Part shown: piece after piece, positions 9,986 through 18,705 of the stretch | Layout: each line of letters opens with the position of its first letter | Numbering within the stretch: position 1 is the stretch's first letter | Assembly (NCBI GenBank): GCA_964419055.1 | Contig: CAYQNU010000006.1 | Location: forward strand, 132,174 to 196,173 | DNA: 64,000 nucleotides | Direction: 5' to 3' | From: CAYQNU01 sp964419055 | GTDB taxonomy: Bacteria; Bacteroidota; Bacteroidia; Flavobacteriales_D; Parvicellaceae | The notes under the pieces: generated by a model | The model's database searches: none | What the model was told of the DNA's origin: nothing | Seen by the model: the letters and a program-made list of their open reading frames with translations, nothing else | Made by a program: the position numbers and the translations under genes

Positions 9986-11038
9986 ATGGATGCTAAATTG
10001 TTGACAATTCACAAAAACGCTACATTAATTGAGGCTTTAGAAGCTTTGAATAATTTGCTTTACAAAGTTCCTGTAAGTCGCATAATACTTTTTGTTGTGG
10101 ATGATAATGAAAGTGTTTTGGGTAGTGTAACAGATGGTGATATACGAAGGGCATTAGTGAAATCTAAGAGTTTGAATGTAAAGATTGAAACTATTTGTAA
10201 TAAAGAATTTTTATTCGAATGGCAAACAAAAAATTATATTGATTTATCAAAATACCGAAAAATTGATATTAAAATTATCCCCATTTTAGATAAAAATAAG
10301 TGTTTGGTGGACATTATAGATTGCACCAAAATTCAAGCAGCATTGCCAGTTGAATGTATGATAATGGCTGGCGGTAGAGGTAAAAGATTAAGCCCACTTA
10401 CTGATGATATTCCTAAACCTATGTTGCCGCTAGGAGAAAAGCCAATTTTGGAGCATAATATAGATCGATTAATTAGCTATGGCATAAAAAAAATATTTAT
10501 TTCAGTCAAATATTTAGGTGAGCAATTGGTAGCTTATTTTGGTGATGGATCTTCAAAAGGTATTGAAATTAAATATATTTGGGAGGATGAGCCATTGGGA
10601 ACTGCTGGTGCTTTAGCATTAGTAGAGCAATTTAATTCTGAATTTTTACTGTTGATGAATAGCGATTTATTTACAGATGTTGATTTTGAAGATTTATATT
10701 TAGATTTAATTAATGAAAAAGCCGATATGGTAGTAGCATCCACTTCCTACAAAGTAGATATTCCTTTTGCTGTTTTTGAAACCAATGAACGCCAAATTCA
10801 AAACTTTAAAGAAAAACCATCTTATGTATATCACTCAAATGCAGGTATATATATGTTTAAAACTTCATTAATAAATAAAATTCCTAAAAATAAATTTTAC
10901 AACATTACGGATTTAATGGAAGAGCTGATTAATGAAAAAGGTAAATTAATTCATAATCCTATTTTAGGTTATTGGATAGATATTGGAAGTCCTGCAGATT
11001 ATTTAAGAGCTCAAGAATTAATTAAACACATAAAATAA
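9986..11038 (+). CDS. CBS-domain sugar nucleotidyltransferase (PtmE-like)
   Basis: A 350-residue fusion. Residues 1-115 form a CBS pair (VLGSVTDGDIRRAL is typical) and residues 122-350 a nucleotidyltransferase with the signature IMAGGRGKRLSPLTDDIPKP and the acceptor motif MNSDLF. This is the layout of Campylobacter PtmE, which makes the GDP-amino-sugar that feeds the legionaminic acid pathway. The nucleotide cannot be read from sequence. The next ATG overlaps nothing but follows within 1 bp, so the gene is in the same operon as the divergent synthase. Confidence 0.82.
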   Translation: MDAKLLTIHKNATLIEALEALNNLLYKVPVSRIILFVVDDNESVLGSVTDGDIRRALVKSKSLNVKIETICNKEFLFEWQTKNYIDLSKYRKIDIKIIPILDKNKCLVDIIDCTKIQAALPVECMIMAGGRGKRLSPLTDDIPKPMLPLGEKPILEHNIDRLISYGIKKIFISVKYLGEQLVAYFGDGSSKGIEIKYIWEDEPLGTAGALALVEQFNSEFLLLMNSDLFTDVDFEDLYLDLINEKADMVVASTSYKVDIPFAVFETNERQIQNFKEKPSYVYHSNAGIYMFKTSLINKIPKNKFYNITDLMEELINEKGKLIHNPILGYWIDIGSPADYLRAQELIKHIK

Positions 11039-11039
11039 T

Positions 11040-12095
11040 ATGATTCCAACTAATAAACCCTATATAATTGTTGAAACAGCCTTTCATCACGAGGGAGATA
11101 AAATTTTTTTAAAAGGTTTAATTAAAGAAGCAAAAGAAATTGGTGTAAATGCAGTTAAATTTCATCTACTTTTAGATATTGATGATTATATGATTGCAGA
11201 ACACGATGCAATTGAGGTGTTAAAACCGTGGTGTCTTAGCTCAACAGACTGGGACGAAATAATTGAATTTTGTAATGATATAGATATTATTTTACTTTGT
11301 AACGATCAAAAATCTATTGAGTACGCTATTCAAAAAGGAAATAGAATTAAGGCCATTGAAATACATGCAACAGGAATTAATGATATTTTTTTATTAGAGA
11401 AAGCGTCAAAATTTAATCAAACTGTAATTCTTGGAACTGGAGGATCATCATTAGATGAAATAGATTTTGCCATTCAGTTTTTAAAAGATAATAATAAACT
11501 TGATGTTTTCTTAATGCATGGGTTTCAAAATTACCCTACTGATTATAAAGATATTAAGCTATCAAGAATGAATCGATTAAACGAATTATTTAATTTACCA
11601 ATTGGTTATGCTGATCACACTGACCCTTTAGACGAAAATAATGAGTTTATTTCCTGCATTCCTCTCGCCAATGGATTTAATGTGATTGAAAAGCATTTTA
11701 CAACAAATTTTGGAGAAAAACGTATTGATGCTCAAGCAGCTATAAATGTTAATCAACTAAAAAAAATTAAAGATTTATCACAAATCATTTGGTCAACCCT
11801 AGATTTGGACAGTTGTTTAAAATTGTCTCCAGCTGAAATGAAATATGGAAATACAGGTCCTATGAAAAAAGCTATTGTAGCTAAAAATGACATTCAAGAA
11901 GGTGAATTAATAACACTTTCAAATATAGCTTTTAAAAGAACGAATGCAAGCAGTAGTAGTAAACAATTAGATTTATCAAAATTATTAAATAATAAAACAA
12001 CTCGTTTGATTAAAAAAGATGAAATTATAGATTTGAATAATGTGCAATTTTCGTTTTTAGTTAATGATTTCTCTCAATTTAAGAATACAAAATGA
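11040..12095 (+). CDS. Divergent NeuB-family synthase with altered sugar-binding site
   Basis: A 351-residue protein with the NeuB layout: TIM-barrel synthase domain, then a C-terminal SAF domain from about residue 283. The catalytic frame is kept: Glu12, Lys40, NYP at 164-166, DHT at 192-194, EKH at 217-219 (metal histidines) and Asp230. Positions that bind the sugar in NeuB differ. NHNG is HHEG, KFQ is KFH, KIPSGE becomes roughly EIHATG, STG is GTG, and the RPG loop of the SAF domain is KRTN. I infer that it adds a three-carbon unit to a different acceptor. It overlaps the cytidylyltransferase gene by 4 bp. Confidence 0.78.
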   Translation: MIPTNKPYIIVETAFHHEGDKIFLKGLIKEAKEIGVNAVKFHLLLDIDDYMIAEHDAIEVLKPWCLSSTDWDEIIEFCNDIDIILLCNDQKSIEYAIQKGNRIKAIEIHATGINDIFLLEKASKFNQTVILGTGGSSLDEIDFAIQFLKDNNKLDVFLMHGFQNYPTDYKDIKLSRMNRLNELFNLPIGYADHTDPLDENNEFISCIPLANGFNVIEKHFTTNFGEKRIDAQAAINVNQLKKIKDLSQIIWSTLDLDSCLKLSPAEMKYGNTGPMKKAIVAKNDIQEGELITLSNIAFKRTNASSSSKQLDLSKLLNNKTTRLIKKDEIIDLNNVQFSFLVNDFSQFKNTK

Positions 12096-12904
12096 AAAAA
12101 ATAGGGTTTTTAATAACAGCTAGATTAAAGTCTAAAAGATTACCTAAAAAACTTCTAAAAGAGATAAATGGTAAAACAATAATTGAGCATGTTATTTCAA
12201 GAATTAAAGAAGTTGATGACTTAAATGATATTGTTTTGTGTACTTCAACCTCAAACCAAGATTTACCTTTAGTTAATATTGCTATCAAAAATAACATCTA
12301 CTATTTTAATGGAGATGAAGAAGATGTATTAAGTAGATTATTAACAGCTTCTAAATTATTTGGATTGGATTATATGATTGGAATTACCGGTGAAAACCCT
12401 CTTTTTTCTATTGAATATACAAACCTAATTATTGATGAAGCTAAAAATTCTGATTTTGATTTTATTTATTTAAAAGGACTTCCAATCGGCTGTGCCACTT
12501 ATGCAATTAAGACGAAGGCTTTAGAAACCGTTTGTTCTATAAAAAATGTTGTGGACACTGAAATTTGGGGCTATTTAATAAACAGACCTGAATTATTCAA
12601 TATAAAAGCTATTGAAGTAGAACAAAATGTTTATTGGCCAGATTTAAGAATTACTATTGATTATGAAGAGGATTTTAACTTTGTAGCAGAAATATTTAAA
12701 AAACTAGATTCTGAATCTATTAAAAGTCTACCAAAAGTAATAGCTTTTCTTAAAGAAAATGATCAAATAACACAAATTCACCAACATCATAAACAATTGG
12801 ATTTAAGTGAAAGTGTTAAAAGCGAAATAGATTCCTATTTCAAAAATAACTATATTGAAATACTTGAAACTAAGAATAAAATTTATAATACTGCACCATT
12901 ATGA
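12092..12904 (+). CDS. SpsF-family cytidylyltransferase-like protein
   Basis: A 270-residue protein with a nucleotidyltransferase fold: ITARLKSKRLPKKLL near the N-terminus, GDEEDVLSRLLTAS and ITGENPL as in SpsF/KdsB-like enzymes, and YWPDLRITIDYEEDF. These enzymes activate acidic sugars with CMP. It overlaps its neighbours on both sides by 4 bp, so it very likely acts on the product of the adjacent divergent NeuB. No canonical LegF is visible in the window, so it may instead, or also, make CMP-legionaminate. Confidence 0.75.
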   Translation: MKKIGFLITARLKSKRLPKKLLKEINGKTIIEHVISRIKEVDDLNDIVLCTSTSNQDLPLVNIAIKNNIYYFNGDEEDVLSRLLTASKLFGLDYMIGITGENPLFSIEYTNLIIDEAKNSDFDFIYLKGLPIGCATYAIKTKALETVCSIKNVVDTEIWGYLINRPELFNIKAIEVEQNVYWPDLRITIDYEEDFNFVAEIFKKLDSESIKSLPKVIAFLKENDQITQIHQHHKQLDLSESVKSEIDSYFKNNYIEILETKNKIYNTAPL

Positions 12905-13329
12905 TATATGATAAAATTGAGAATATCAAAAGATACCCATTCTTAAATAAGATTAAAGATTTTGATTTTAAAATGGCAAAAGATGGAAAATTTGAAATTG
13001 AAGGAGAAACATTTTTTGGTATAGGATTAAAATACGCTACCAAAAATGAAATGGATTGCTTGTGGGAAAGTCATAAAAAATACTTAGATGTACATGTTAT
13101 TTTGGAAGGTGAGGAAATTGTTAATATTTCAGATAATTCTCAAATGAACGTGACAAAAGAGTATGATGAAACAGGTGATTACATGTTACATTCGGGAATA
13201 AAACAACAAAGTATTCATTTAAAAAAAGGATGTTTTTTGGTCTTATATCCAAACGAAGTTCATCAAACAGCTGTATATTTTGATAAAATCAATAGTATTA
13301 GTAAAGTTGTCTTTAAAATTTTAATTTAA
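12901..13329 (+). CDS. YhcH/YjgK/YiaL-family protein
   Basis: A 142-residue single-domain protein of the YhcH/YjgK/YiaL (DUF386) cupin-like family. Recognisable segments are DVHVILEGEE, the start of a metal-binding cupin half, and LYPNEVHQTAVY with a conserved His near the C-terminus. In Escherichia coli yhcH lies in the nan sialic acid operon. Its chemical role is not settled; an anomerase or lyase-type role on acidic or amino sugars has been discussed. Here its start overlaps the SpsF-like gene by 4 bp, so it belongs to this acidic-sugar module. Confidence 0.8.
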   Translation: MIYDKIENIKRYPFLNKIKDFDFKMAKDGKFEIEGETFFGIGLKYATKNEMDCLWESHKKYLDVHVILEGEEIVNISDNSQMNVTKEYDETGDYMLHSGIKQQSIHLKKGCFLVLYPNEVHQTAVYFDKINSISKVVFKILI

Positions 13330-13383
13330 CAATTTCAAACGTTTTACAAATTTACTTTATTTAGAAAATGTAAAAATAATTAT

Positions 13384-14319
13384 ATGATAAATAAACTTAT
13401 TGTTACAGGTGAAATGAGATCGGGAACCACTTTTCTGGCTAATTTTTTAAATAGTCAAGAAAGCGCTCTTGTATATGCAGATTTCCTACGACAAATATTT
13501 ATTAATGGTAAGCAATTAAATATTACTAGTATAACTAAAATTCTAACGGAAAGAGAACTTAATATAATATCCAGTAACTTGATTGCTGAATTTAGAATGT
13601 TTGGGTTTGATATTCAAATTCCTAGAGATAAGGAATACACACTTAATGACCTTTTTAACAAAGGAATTTCAAGGATTCAGGAAATAGATTCCAAAAAATC
13701 CTGTTCTTTAATCGGTATAAAAAGTACTAAAGAATACTTTTATTTAAATGAACTTTTAAATAACGATACTAAGTTTATTTATATTTACAGAGATCCTAGA
13801 GATGTGTTGCTTTCTGCTAAAAATAGATTTAGTAATTATTCACTATTTGAGTATGCTGATGAATGGACCAAAGGTATTGACTTAGCAATGAACTATAAAA
13901 ATCACAAAAACTTTTTCCTTTTAAAATATGAAGATTTAATTAAAAGAGATAGTAACGTTATTAAGTCAATGGAAGATTTTCTAGGTATTGATTTGAATAT
14001 GAATATTAGTAAACTTCGATTGAGAAATGGAAATGATTACATAGATAATTCTTCATTTGGGGATGTAAGTAAAGTTTTTGATACGGAAGCATTAGAGCGA
14101 TGGAAAAATTACAGTACATCGGATGAGGTTATTTATACAAGTTTATATTTGAATGATTATATAAAGCTTCTTAATTATGAGGAAAATGCTAAAGTATATA
14201 CTCATAATGAAAAAAAAATAATTAAAAAGTCACGAAAAAAATATGATTTTAATTTATTCTTAAAAAATAAATTAAAAGGTAAGATAAAAGGTAGCATTAA
14301 TAAATTGTTTAAAAGATAA
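13384..14319 (+). CDS. Sulfotransferase-family protein
   Basis: A 311-residue protein with the two PAPS-binding elements of carbohydrate sulfotransferases: the 5'-phosphosulfate loop TGEMRSGTTFLANFL near the N-terminus and the 3'-phosphate motif IYRDPRDVLLSAKNRFS near residues 136-152. The C-terminus is very basic (Lys-rich). It would transfer sulfate from PAPS to the surface glycan. It follows the YhcH gene after 54 bp. The acceptor is unknown. Confidence 0.75.
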   Translation: MINKLIVTGEMRSGTTFLANFLNSQESALVYADFLRQIFINGKQLNITSITKILTERELNIISSNLIAEFRMFGFDIQIPRDKEYTLNDLFNKGISRIQEIDSKKSCSLIGIKSTKEYFYLNELLNNDTKFIYIYRDPRDVLLSAKNRFSNYSLFEYADEWTKGIDLAMNYKNHKNFFLLKYEDLIKRDSNVIKSMEDFLGIDLNMNISKLRLRNGNDYIDNSSFGDVSKVFDTEALERWKNYSTSDEVIYTSLYLNDYIKLLNYEENAKVYTHNEKKIIKKSRKKYDFNLFLKNKLKGKIKGSINKLFKR

Positions 14320-14397
14320 GTGTAATATAACAAAGAAGATATTCGTTTTTATACTATTTTGTAGTATCAATTTTACACAAATATTTTTATAAATTGT

Positions 14398-14415
14398 TTT
14401 AGGTTACAACCTAAA
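14398..14415. promoter_or_regulatory. 18-bp inverted repeat upstream of the 14475 gene
   Basis: TTTAGGTT-AC-AACCTAAA is a perfect palindrome with 8-bp arms. It lies 60 bp before the next start codon in a 155-bp gap that holds nothing else recognisable. It could be an operator or a transcript hairpin. There is no U-tract, so it is not a typical terminator. Confidence 0.35.
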
Positions 14416-14474
14416 TGATAATGGTTACGATTTTTTATTCGAATTTTAAGGGGCAAAAGTAATAAAATTGAAAA

Positions 14475-15950
14475 ATGAATTTTGAAGGAAGAAAAAAAGT
14501 AGTTTCAAAATTAGAACATTTCGAAATGAACTATCCAGTTGAACAATGGGTAGTTGAGTCAATACATATATGGCCAATTATTAAGTTTTATTGTACACAT
14601 AAATTATATATTGCAGACAATATTAAAGAAGAAAATTCTAATGACGTAGTATATTCATTTGAGAAAAAAAGCAAATTTTCAAGTGCATTGATTGCATTCA
14701 AAGGGATGTTGAGTTATTATTTTTCAATGCATTCAAAAGTAGAAGTGGTAGCCTCTTCCGTTGGAAATTATAAAGCCAATTGGAATAATACAATTATGCA
14801 TAAATATTTTGATCCATTATTAGATGAATTGGAGACGTTGAATAAAAAAGGGTTAATAATTTCACTTAAAGATGAAAACAAAACTAATTATAAAGTTTTT
14901 AGAGTAAAAAATATCAGTAATTGGAGCTATTTTATTCGATTGCTTATTAGGAATCCGACTATTCATACAAAAGAACTACCTGATTATAAAACGTTTCTTA
15001 ATGAAATGTCAAAAGAATTACATACTAAATCTTCACTTTTAGAAAATACATTAAATCAAGTTTTTCGGGAAGTTTTGATATGGAAAAGAGTGTATAAACA
15101 ATTGTTCAAAAAAGTAAACCCAAAATTTTCGGTAAGTTTATGTTATTATTCGTGGGAGTTTTATGGTATGAATGCAGCAGCAAATGAAATGGAAATAATT
15201 TCAATTGACATGCAACACGGAGGTCAAGGAGCTTATCATACAGCCTATAAATTTTATAAGATTCCTAAAAATGGATATACAGTTTTACCTAAAGTTTTTT
15301 GGACTTGGGATGCCCTTTCAAAAGAATTTATAGATTCATGGTCAAATGAAAGTTGGCATAAAACGATTAATGGTGGAAATTTATGGATAAATTTCATTGC
15401 TAATCAAAACTATAGTGTTGCTAATCAAAACGATTCAAAAAAGTTAATTTTAGTAACTCTTCAAAACACTTTAATTCCAGTTTTAGAAGATTTCATTATA
15501 AATGCCATTAAAAAAACGGATGAAAATAAGTTCGTTTGGTGGTTGAGATTTCATCCAGGGATGTCTAAAAAGGAAATAGAAGAAGTAAATGAAATAATTC
15601 TTAAAAATGGTTTTTCAAATAAAGTTTCTACACATCTATCTTCAGAAATTCCATTACCGATTGCTCTTTTAAAATGCGATGTTCATGTATCAAAATTTTC
15701 GGGTAGTATATTAGAAGCTGCTTTGATGAATAAATTAAATATTATTGTAGATGAGTTAGGGAAATCGGCCTTTTCAAATTTGATTGAAGAAAACAAAGCT
15801 AGTTTTTTTGATCCTAATGCTAATTTAGATTTATATGACTTTATACTTAATCAATTTGATAATGAAGAAAAATCAGATTTTTCAACCTATGAAACTAAGT
15901 CTCTTTCATTAATTTTAGCAGAAATAGAAAATAAATGTAGTACGGATTAA
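14475..15950 (+). CDS. Unrecognised protein, probable GT-B-type glycan transferase
   Basis: I do not recognise the family of this 491-residue protein. It has no signal peptide or membrane segment. The N-terminus contains VESIHIWPIIKFY, a pattern seen in some capsule-locus proteins. The C-terminal half has features of a GT-B nucleotide-sugar site: FVWWLRFHPGM, then HVSKFSGSILEAALMNKLNIIVDELG, where an acidic/Gly loop precedes a predicted helix. By position, next to the acidic-sugar genes, it may be a nonulosonic acid transferase. It is set off by a 155-bp upstream gap. Confidence 0.5.
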   Translation: MNFEGRKKVVSKLEHFEMNYPVEQWVVESIHIWPIIKFYCTHKLYIADNIKEENSNDVVYSFEKKSKFSSALIAFKGMLSYYFSMHSKVEVVASSVGNYKANWNNTIMHKYFDPLLDELETLNKKGLIISLKDENKTNYKVFRVKNISNWSYFIRLLIRNPTIHTKELPDYKTFLNEMSKELHTKSSLLENTLNQVFREVLIWKRVYKQLFKKVNPKFSVSLCYYSWEFYGMNAAANEMEIISIDMQHGGQGAYHTAYKFYKIPKNGYTVLPKVFWTWDALSKEFIDSWSNESWHKTINGGNLWINFIANQNYSVANQNDSKKLILVTLQNTLIPVLEDFIINAIKKTDENKFVWWLRFHPGMSKKEIEEVNEIILKNGFSNKVSTHLSSEIPLPIALLKCDVHVSKFSGSILEAALMNKLNIIVDELGKSAFSNLIEENKASFFDPNANLDLYDFILNQFDNEEKSDFSTYETKSLSLILAEIENKCSTD

Positions 15951-16055
15951 TTTATTAAAACTTGTTTGATTTCCATACAATTCAGAAAACTGACCTACAA
16001 ATATGTTTTGAAAACATTCGTTGGTTGAACGCTATTTATTTTAAAGAATTGTAGC

Positions 16056-16063
16056 TACTTTTG
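16056..16063 (+). promoter_or_regulatory. Bacteroidetes -7 promoter element for the ABC flippase
   Basis: TACTTTTG fits the TAnnTTTG -7 consensus, 30 bp before the ATG at 16093. No clear TTTG -33 element was found. Because transcription would begin downstream of this box, the in-frame GTG at 16063 cannot be the start codon. Confidence 0.55.
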
Positions 16064-16092
16064 TGTCTCTGTTATTCCCAATTATCACAAAC

Positions 16093-17886
16093 ATGATAAA
16101 ATCTTTTTTGAAGAAATATTTTAAACATTTAGCCTATTTTTATGCGCATTTGAGGTATAAAATGATTATAGGCCTTTTGTTAAGTATTGTTGTTGGCCTT
16201 TTGGACGGGTTTGGATTAGCTATGTTTTTACCATTATTAGAAATGGTTGACGGTTCAGGAACAGCCACCTCAGATAATATGGGTAATTTACGTTTTGTGG
16301 CTGATTTTTTAACGTATTTTGATTTAAAGCTCACTCTAAATGTTGTTTTGTTGTTTATCCTTTTTCTTTTTATTCTAAAGGGTATTACAAAATATATTGA
16401 AGGGCATTATAATTTATACATACAGCAAGCTTTTATTGTTAAGCTGAGAAGAAAATGTGTTGATGGCATGTCAAATTTTAAATACAATGCTTTTGTTCAA
16501 GCCGATTCAGGAAAAATTCAAAACACGTTGAGTTTAGAAGTGAGTAGAGTTGTAAATGCATACAGAGGCTATTTTGGCACTATTCAATATGCCATATTTG
16601 TTTTAGTGTATGTGTTTTTGGCTTTTTTGTCCAATCCTCAATTTGCAATTTTGGTTGCTATTGGTGGAGCATTATCAAGTTTGCTTTTTAGAGGTATCTA
16701 TAAAAAAACAGAAAAAATATCTTCATCTATAACATTACACGGCCATGTTTTTCAAGGATTATTGATTCAATCGGTTGCTTTTTTCAAATATTTGAAATCA
16801 ACGGGCAGAATGAAAGGATATTCTGATAAACTAAAAAATAGTATTAGTAAAATTGAAAAAGATAATAAAACAATGGGGTTAATTCAAGTTTTTCTTGTCG
16901 CAGTAAGAGAACCAATTGTATTGTCTATTGTTGTGGCTGTTATATACATCCAGCACAATTATTTTGGTCAAGAACTCGGTATGATTATTTTAAGTTTATT
17001 GTTTTTTTATCGTGCATTAAACTATTTAATGGTCATGCAAACGCAATGGAATAACTATTTATCCATGTCAGGTGCTGTAAAGAATATGGATGAATTTTTA
17101 ACCAATTTAGATGAAAATAAAGAAAAATATGGAAAAGAAAAGATAGATCATTTTACTTCCAATATGGTTTTAAATACTACAAGTTTTTATTACAAATCGA
17201 ATGATTTAATTCTAAAATCGATAAATTTAACTATTGGAAAAAACAAAACAGTGGCATTCATCGGTGAAAGTGGTAGTGGAAAAACAACATTGGTGAATAT
17301 TTTAACAGGATTATTGCCAATAAGTGAGGGAAAATATTCAATTGATGGTATCGACACTAAAGAAATTGATATGCGCTCCTTTCAAAATAGAATCGGTTAT
17401 ATCACTCAAGAACCAGTAATCTTTGACGACAATGTTTTTAATAATGTCACCTTTTGGGATGAAAAAACACCCGAAAACGTAAATAAATTTTGGGATGCAC
17501 TCCGAAAAGCCTCCATTCTTGATTTTGTGGAAAGTTTGCCCGAAAAAGAAAATGCTCCCTTGGGCAACAATGGAATAATGGTGAGTGGCGGGCAAAAACA
17601 ACGATTATCCATAGCTCGTGAATTGTATAAAGACATTGATATCCTCATTATGGATGAAGCTACATCAGCACTCGATTCTGAAACTGAAAAAGCCATTCAA
17701 GAAAACATCGATGCGCTCAAAGGGCAATTTACCATAATCATCATAGCTCATCGATTGTCTACCATCAAAAATGCGGATGAAATTGTCCTTATGTCAAAAG
17801 GAGAAATCATCGATAAAGGTTCTTTTTCTGAATTGATAGGTTCTAATGAAACCTTCAAAAGAATGGTAAATTTACAGGAACTATAG
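16093..17886 (+). CDS. ABC transporter, fused permease-ATPase (MsbA/PglK-like flippase)
   Basis: A 597-residue half-transporter. The N-terminal part has about six membrane helices (for example MIIGLLLSIVVGLLDGFGLAMF and VVLLFILFLFILKGI). The C-terminal nucleotide-binding domain has Walker A GESGSGKTT, signature VSGGQKQRLSIAREL and Walker B ILIMDEATSALD, then an H-loop AHRLST. Such proteins flip lipid-linked glycans or lipid A-core. I chose ATG 16093 over GTG 16063 because the promoter box overlaps the GTG. It probably forms its own transcription unit. Substrate unknown; a lipid-linked oligosaccharide is likely. Confidence 0.85.
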   Translation: MIKSFLKKYFKHLAYFYAHLRYKMIIGLLLSIVVGLLDGFGLAMFLPLLEMVDGSGTATSDNMGNLRFVADFLTYFDLKLTLNVVLLFILFLFILKGITKYIEGHYNLYIQQAFIVKLRRKCVDGMSNFKYNAFVQADSGKIQNTLSLEVSRVVNAYRGYFGTIQYAIFVLVYVFLAFLSNPQFAILVAIGGALSSLLFRGIYKKTEKISSSITLHGHVFQGLLIQSVAFFKYLKSTGRMKGYSDKLKNSISKIEKDNKTMGLIQVFLVAVREPIVLSIVVAVIYIQHNYFGQELGMIILSLLFFYRALNYLMVMQTQWNNYLSMSGAVKNMDEFLTNLDENKEKYGKEKIDHFTSNMVLNTTSFYYKSNDLILKSINLTIGKNKTVAFIGESGSGKTTLVNILTGLLPISEGKYSIDGIDTKEIDMRSFQNRIGYITQEPVIFDDNVFNNVTFWDEKTPENVNKFWDALRKASILDFVESLPEKENAPLGNNGIMVSGGQKQRLSIARELYKDIDILIMDEATSALDSETEKAIQENIDALKGQFTIIIIAHRLSTIKNADEIVLMSKGEIIDKGSFSELIGSNETFKRMVNLQEL

Positions 17887-17910
17887 AAGTTAGATTTTGG
17901 ATTAAAAATG

Positions 17911-17980
17911 TAAACTAAAATCTAAAATCGTAAATCTACAATCTATAATCGTCCATCTAAAATCTAAAATCAAAAAACTT
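17911..17980. repeat. Degenerate 7-bp tandem repeat, consensus AAATCTA
   Basis: Ten consecutive 7-bp units read TAAACTA, AAATCTA, AAATCGT, AAATCTA, CAATCTA, TAATCGT, CCATCTA, AAATCTA, AAATCAA, AAAACTT. The phase is unbroken, with ATC at positions 3-5 in eight of the ten. The array fills the gap between the flippase stop and the UpxY promoter. A shorter array of the same family is at 18671. Confidence 0.8.
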
Positions 17981-18019
17981 TCTTCATCATATTTTAATTC
18001 ACTAATTTCAAAAAAAAGT

Positions 18020-18027
18020 TACCTTTG
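18020..18027 (+). promoter_or_regulatory. Bacteroidetes -7 promoter element before the UpxY gene
   Basis: TACCTTTG is an exact match to TAnnTTTG. It lies 102 bp before the ATG at 18129, leaving a leader of about 95 nt. The leader carries a TAAGGT/ACCTTA inverted pair (around 18040 and 18095). Long leaders are typical for UpxY-family genes, which act on their own 5' untranslated region. Confidence 0.65.
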
Positions 18028-18128
18028 CACAATTAAAATAAGGTGAATTGGTCGACTAAAAGCGAAGATTCAGCTAAATTTTAATGATAGCCTTACCTTA
18101 ATCATCTGTGACTGAGGAAGGCGAAGCC

Positions 18129-18647
18129 ATGAATGAAAATTACACAATGGATGTTTGGAAAGCGTTATATGTTGCTTCAAGAGCTGAGTTAAAAGTGCAC
18201 GAAAGATTACAAAATAGAGGTTTTAGTACCTATGTTCCGTGTCAAAAAGTGATGAAACAATGGAGCGATCGAAAAAAACTCATCACTCAACCCATGCTTA
18301 GGGGATATGTTTTCATTCAAAACCCTGATCAAAACAGACTTCAAATCCTCGAAACACAAGGTGTAGTTGCTTTTGTTCGTAATTTAGGTGCCGATGCCAT
18401 CATCACCAGTCAAGAAATAGAAACCTTGAGACTTATTGAGAAGTTGGGATATGAAACCTCCATTTGTGAAGAAGCTTTTAACATCGGTCAAGTAGTGAAC
18501 ATTAAGCAAGGTGCTTTCAAAGGTCATCAAGCACGAGTAGTGGACATTGGCAAAGACGGAACCTTATATGCATTCTTGTTAGAAGGCATCAACCAATGTG
18601 TGCGCGTAAAAGTGCCTAAAGAAATTGTGGAAACAGCTGCTAATTAA
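18129..18647 (+). CDS. UpxY-family transcription antiterminator (NusG paralogue)
   Basis: A 172-residue NusG-like protein. The NGN domain includes WKALYVASRAELKVHERLQNRG, VPCQKVMKQWSDRKK and MLRGYVFI; the KOW-type segment includes FNIGQVVNIKQGAFKGHQARV. In Bacteroides, UpxY proteins bind the nascent leader and prevent early termination within their own polysaccharide operon. Here it sits just before the Wzm/Wzt exporter, so it probably controls the exporter and the pse genes. ATG 18129 is preferred to the in-frame GTG at 18108, which would add seven non-conserved residues. Confidence 0.85.
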   Translation: MNENYTMDVWKALYVASRAELKVHERLQNRGFSTYVPCQKVMKQWSDRKKLITQPMLRGYVFIQNPDQNRLQILETQGVVAFVRNLGADAIITSQEIETLRLIEKLGYETSICEEAFNIGQVVNIKQGAFKGHQARVVDIGKDGTLYAFLLEGINQCVRVKVPKEIVETAAN

Positions 18648-18670
18648 TCAATATTACCCATATTCATAAG

Positions 18671-18695
18671 TCTAAAATCGTCAATCTACAATCGT
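18671..18695. repeat. Short degenerate 7-bp repeat, same family as 17911
   Basis: A partial unit TCTA is followed by AAATCGT, CAATCTA and CAATCGT. The units match those at 17911-17980 and flank the other side of the UpxY gene, 11 bp before the permease ATG. Confidence 0.65.
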
Positions 18696-18705
18696 ACTTA
18701 AAATA

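Noticed and set aside
16063..16092. GTG start at 16063 for the ABC flippase
   Set aside because: The -7 promoter box TACTTTTG ends at 16063, so the GTG would lie at or before the transcription start. The ATG at 16093 is used.
17911..17980. CRISPR array
   Set aside because: The period is 7 bp with no spacers and no cas genes nearby. It is a degenerate tandem repeat.
18108..18128. GTG start at 18108 for the UpxY gene
   Set aside because: The seven added residues are not part of the NusG-like domain and an ATG follows at 18129.
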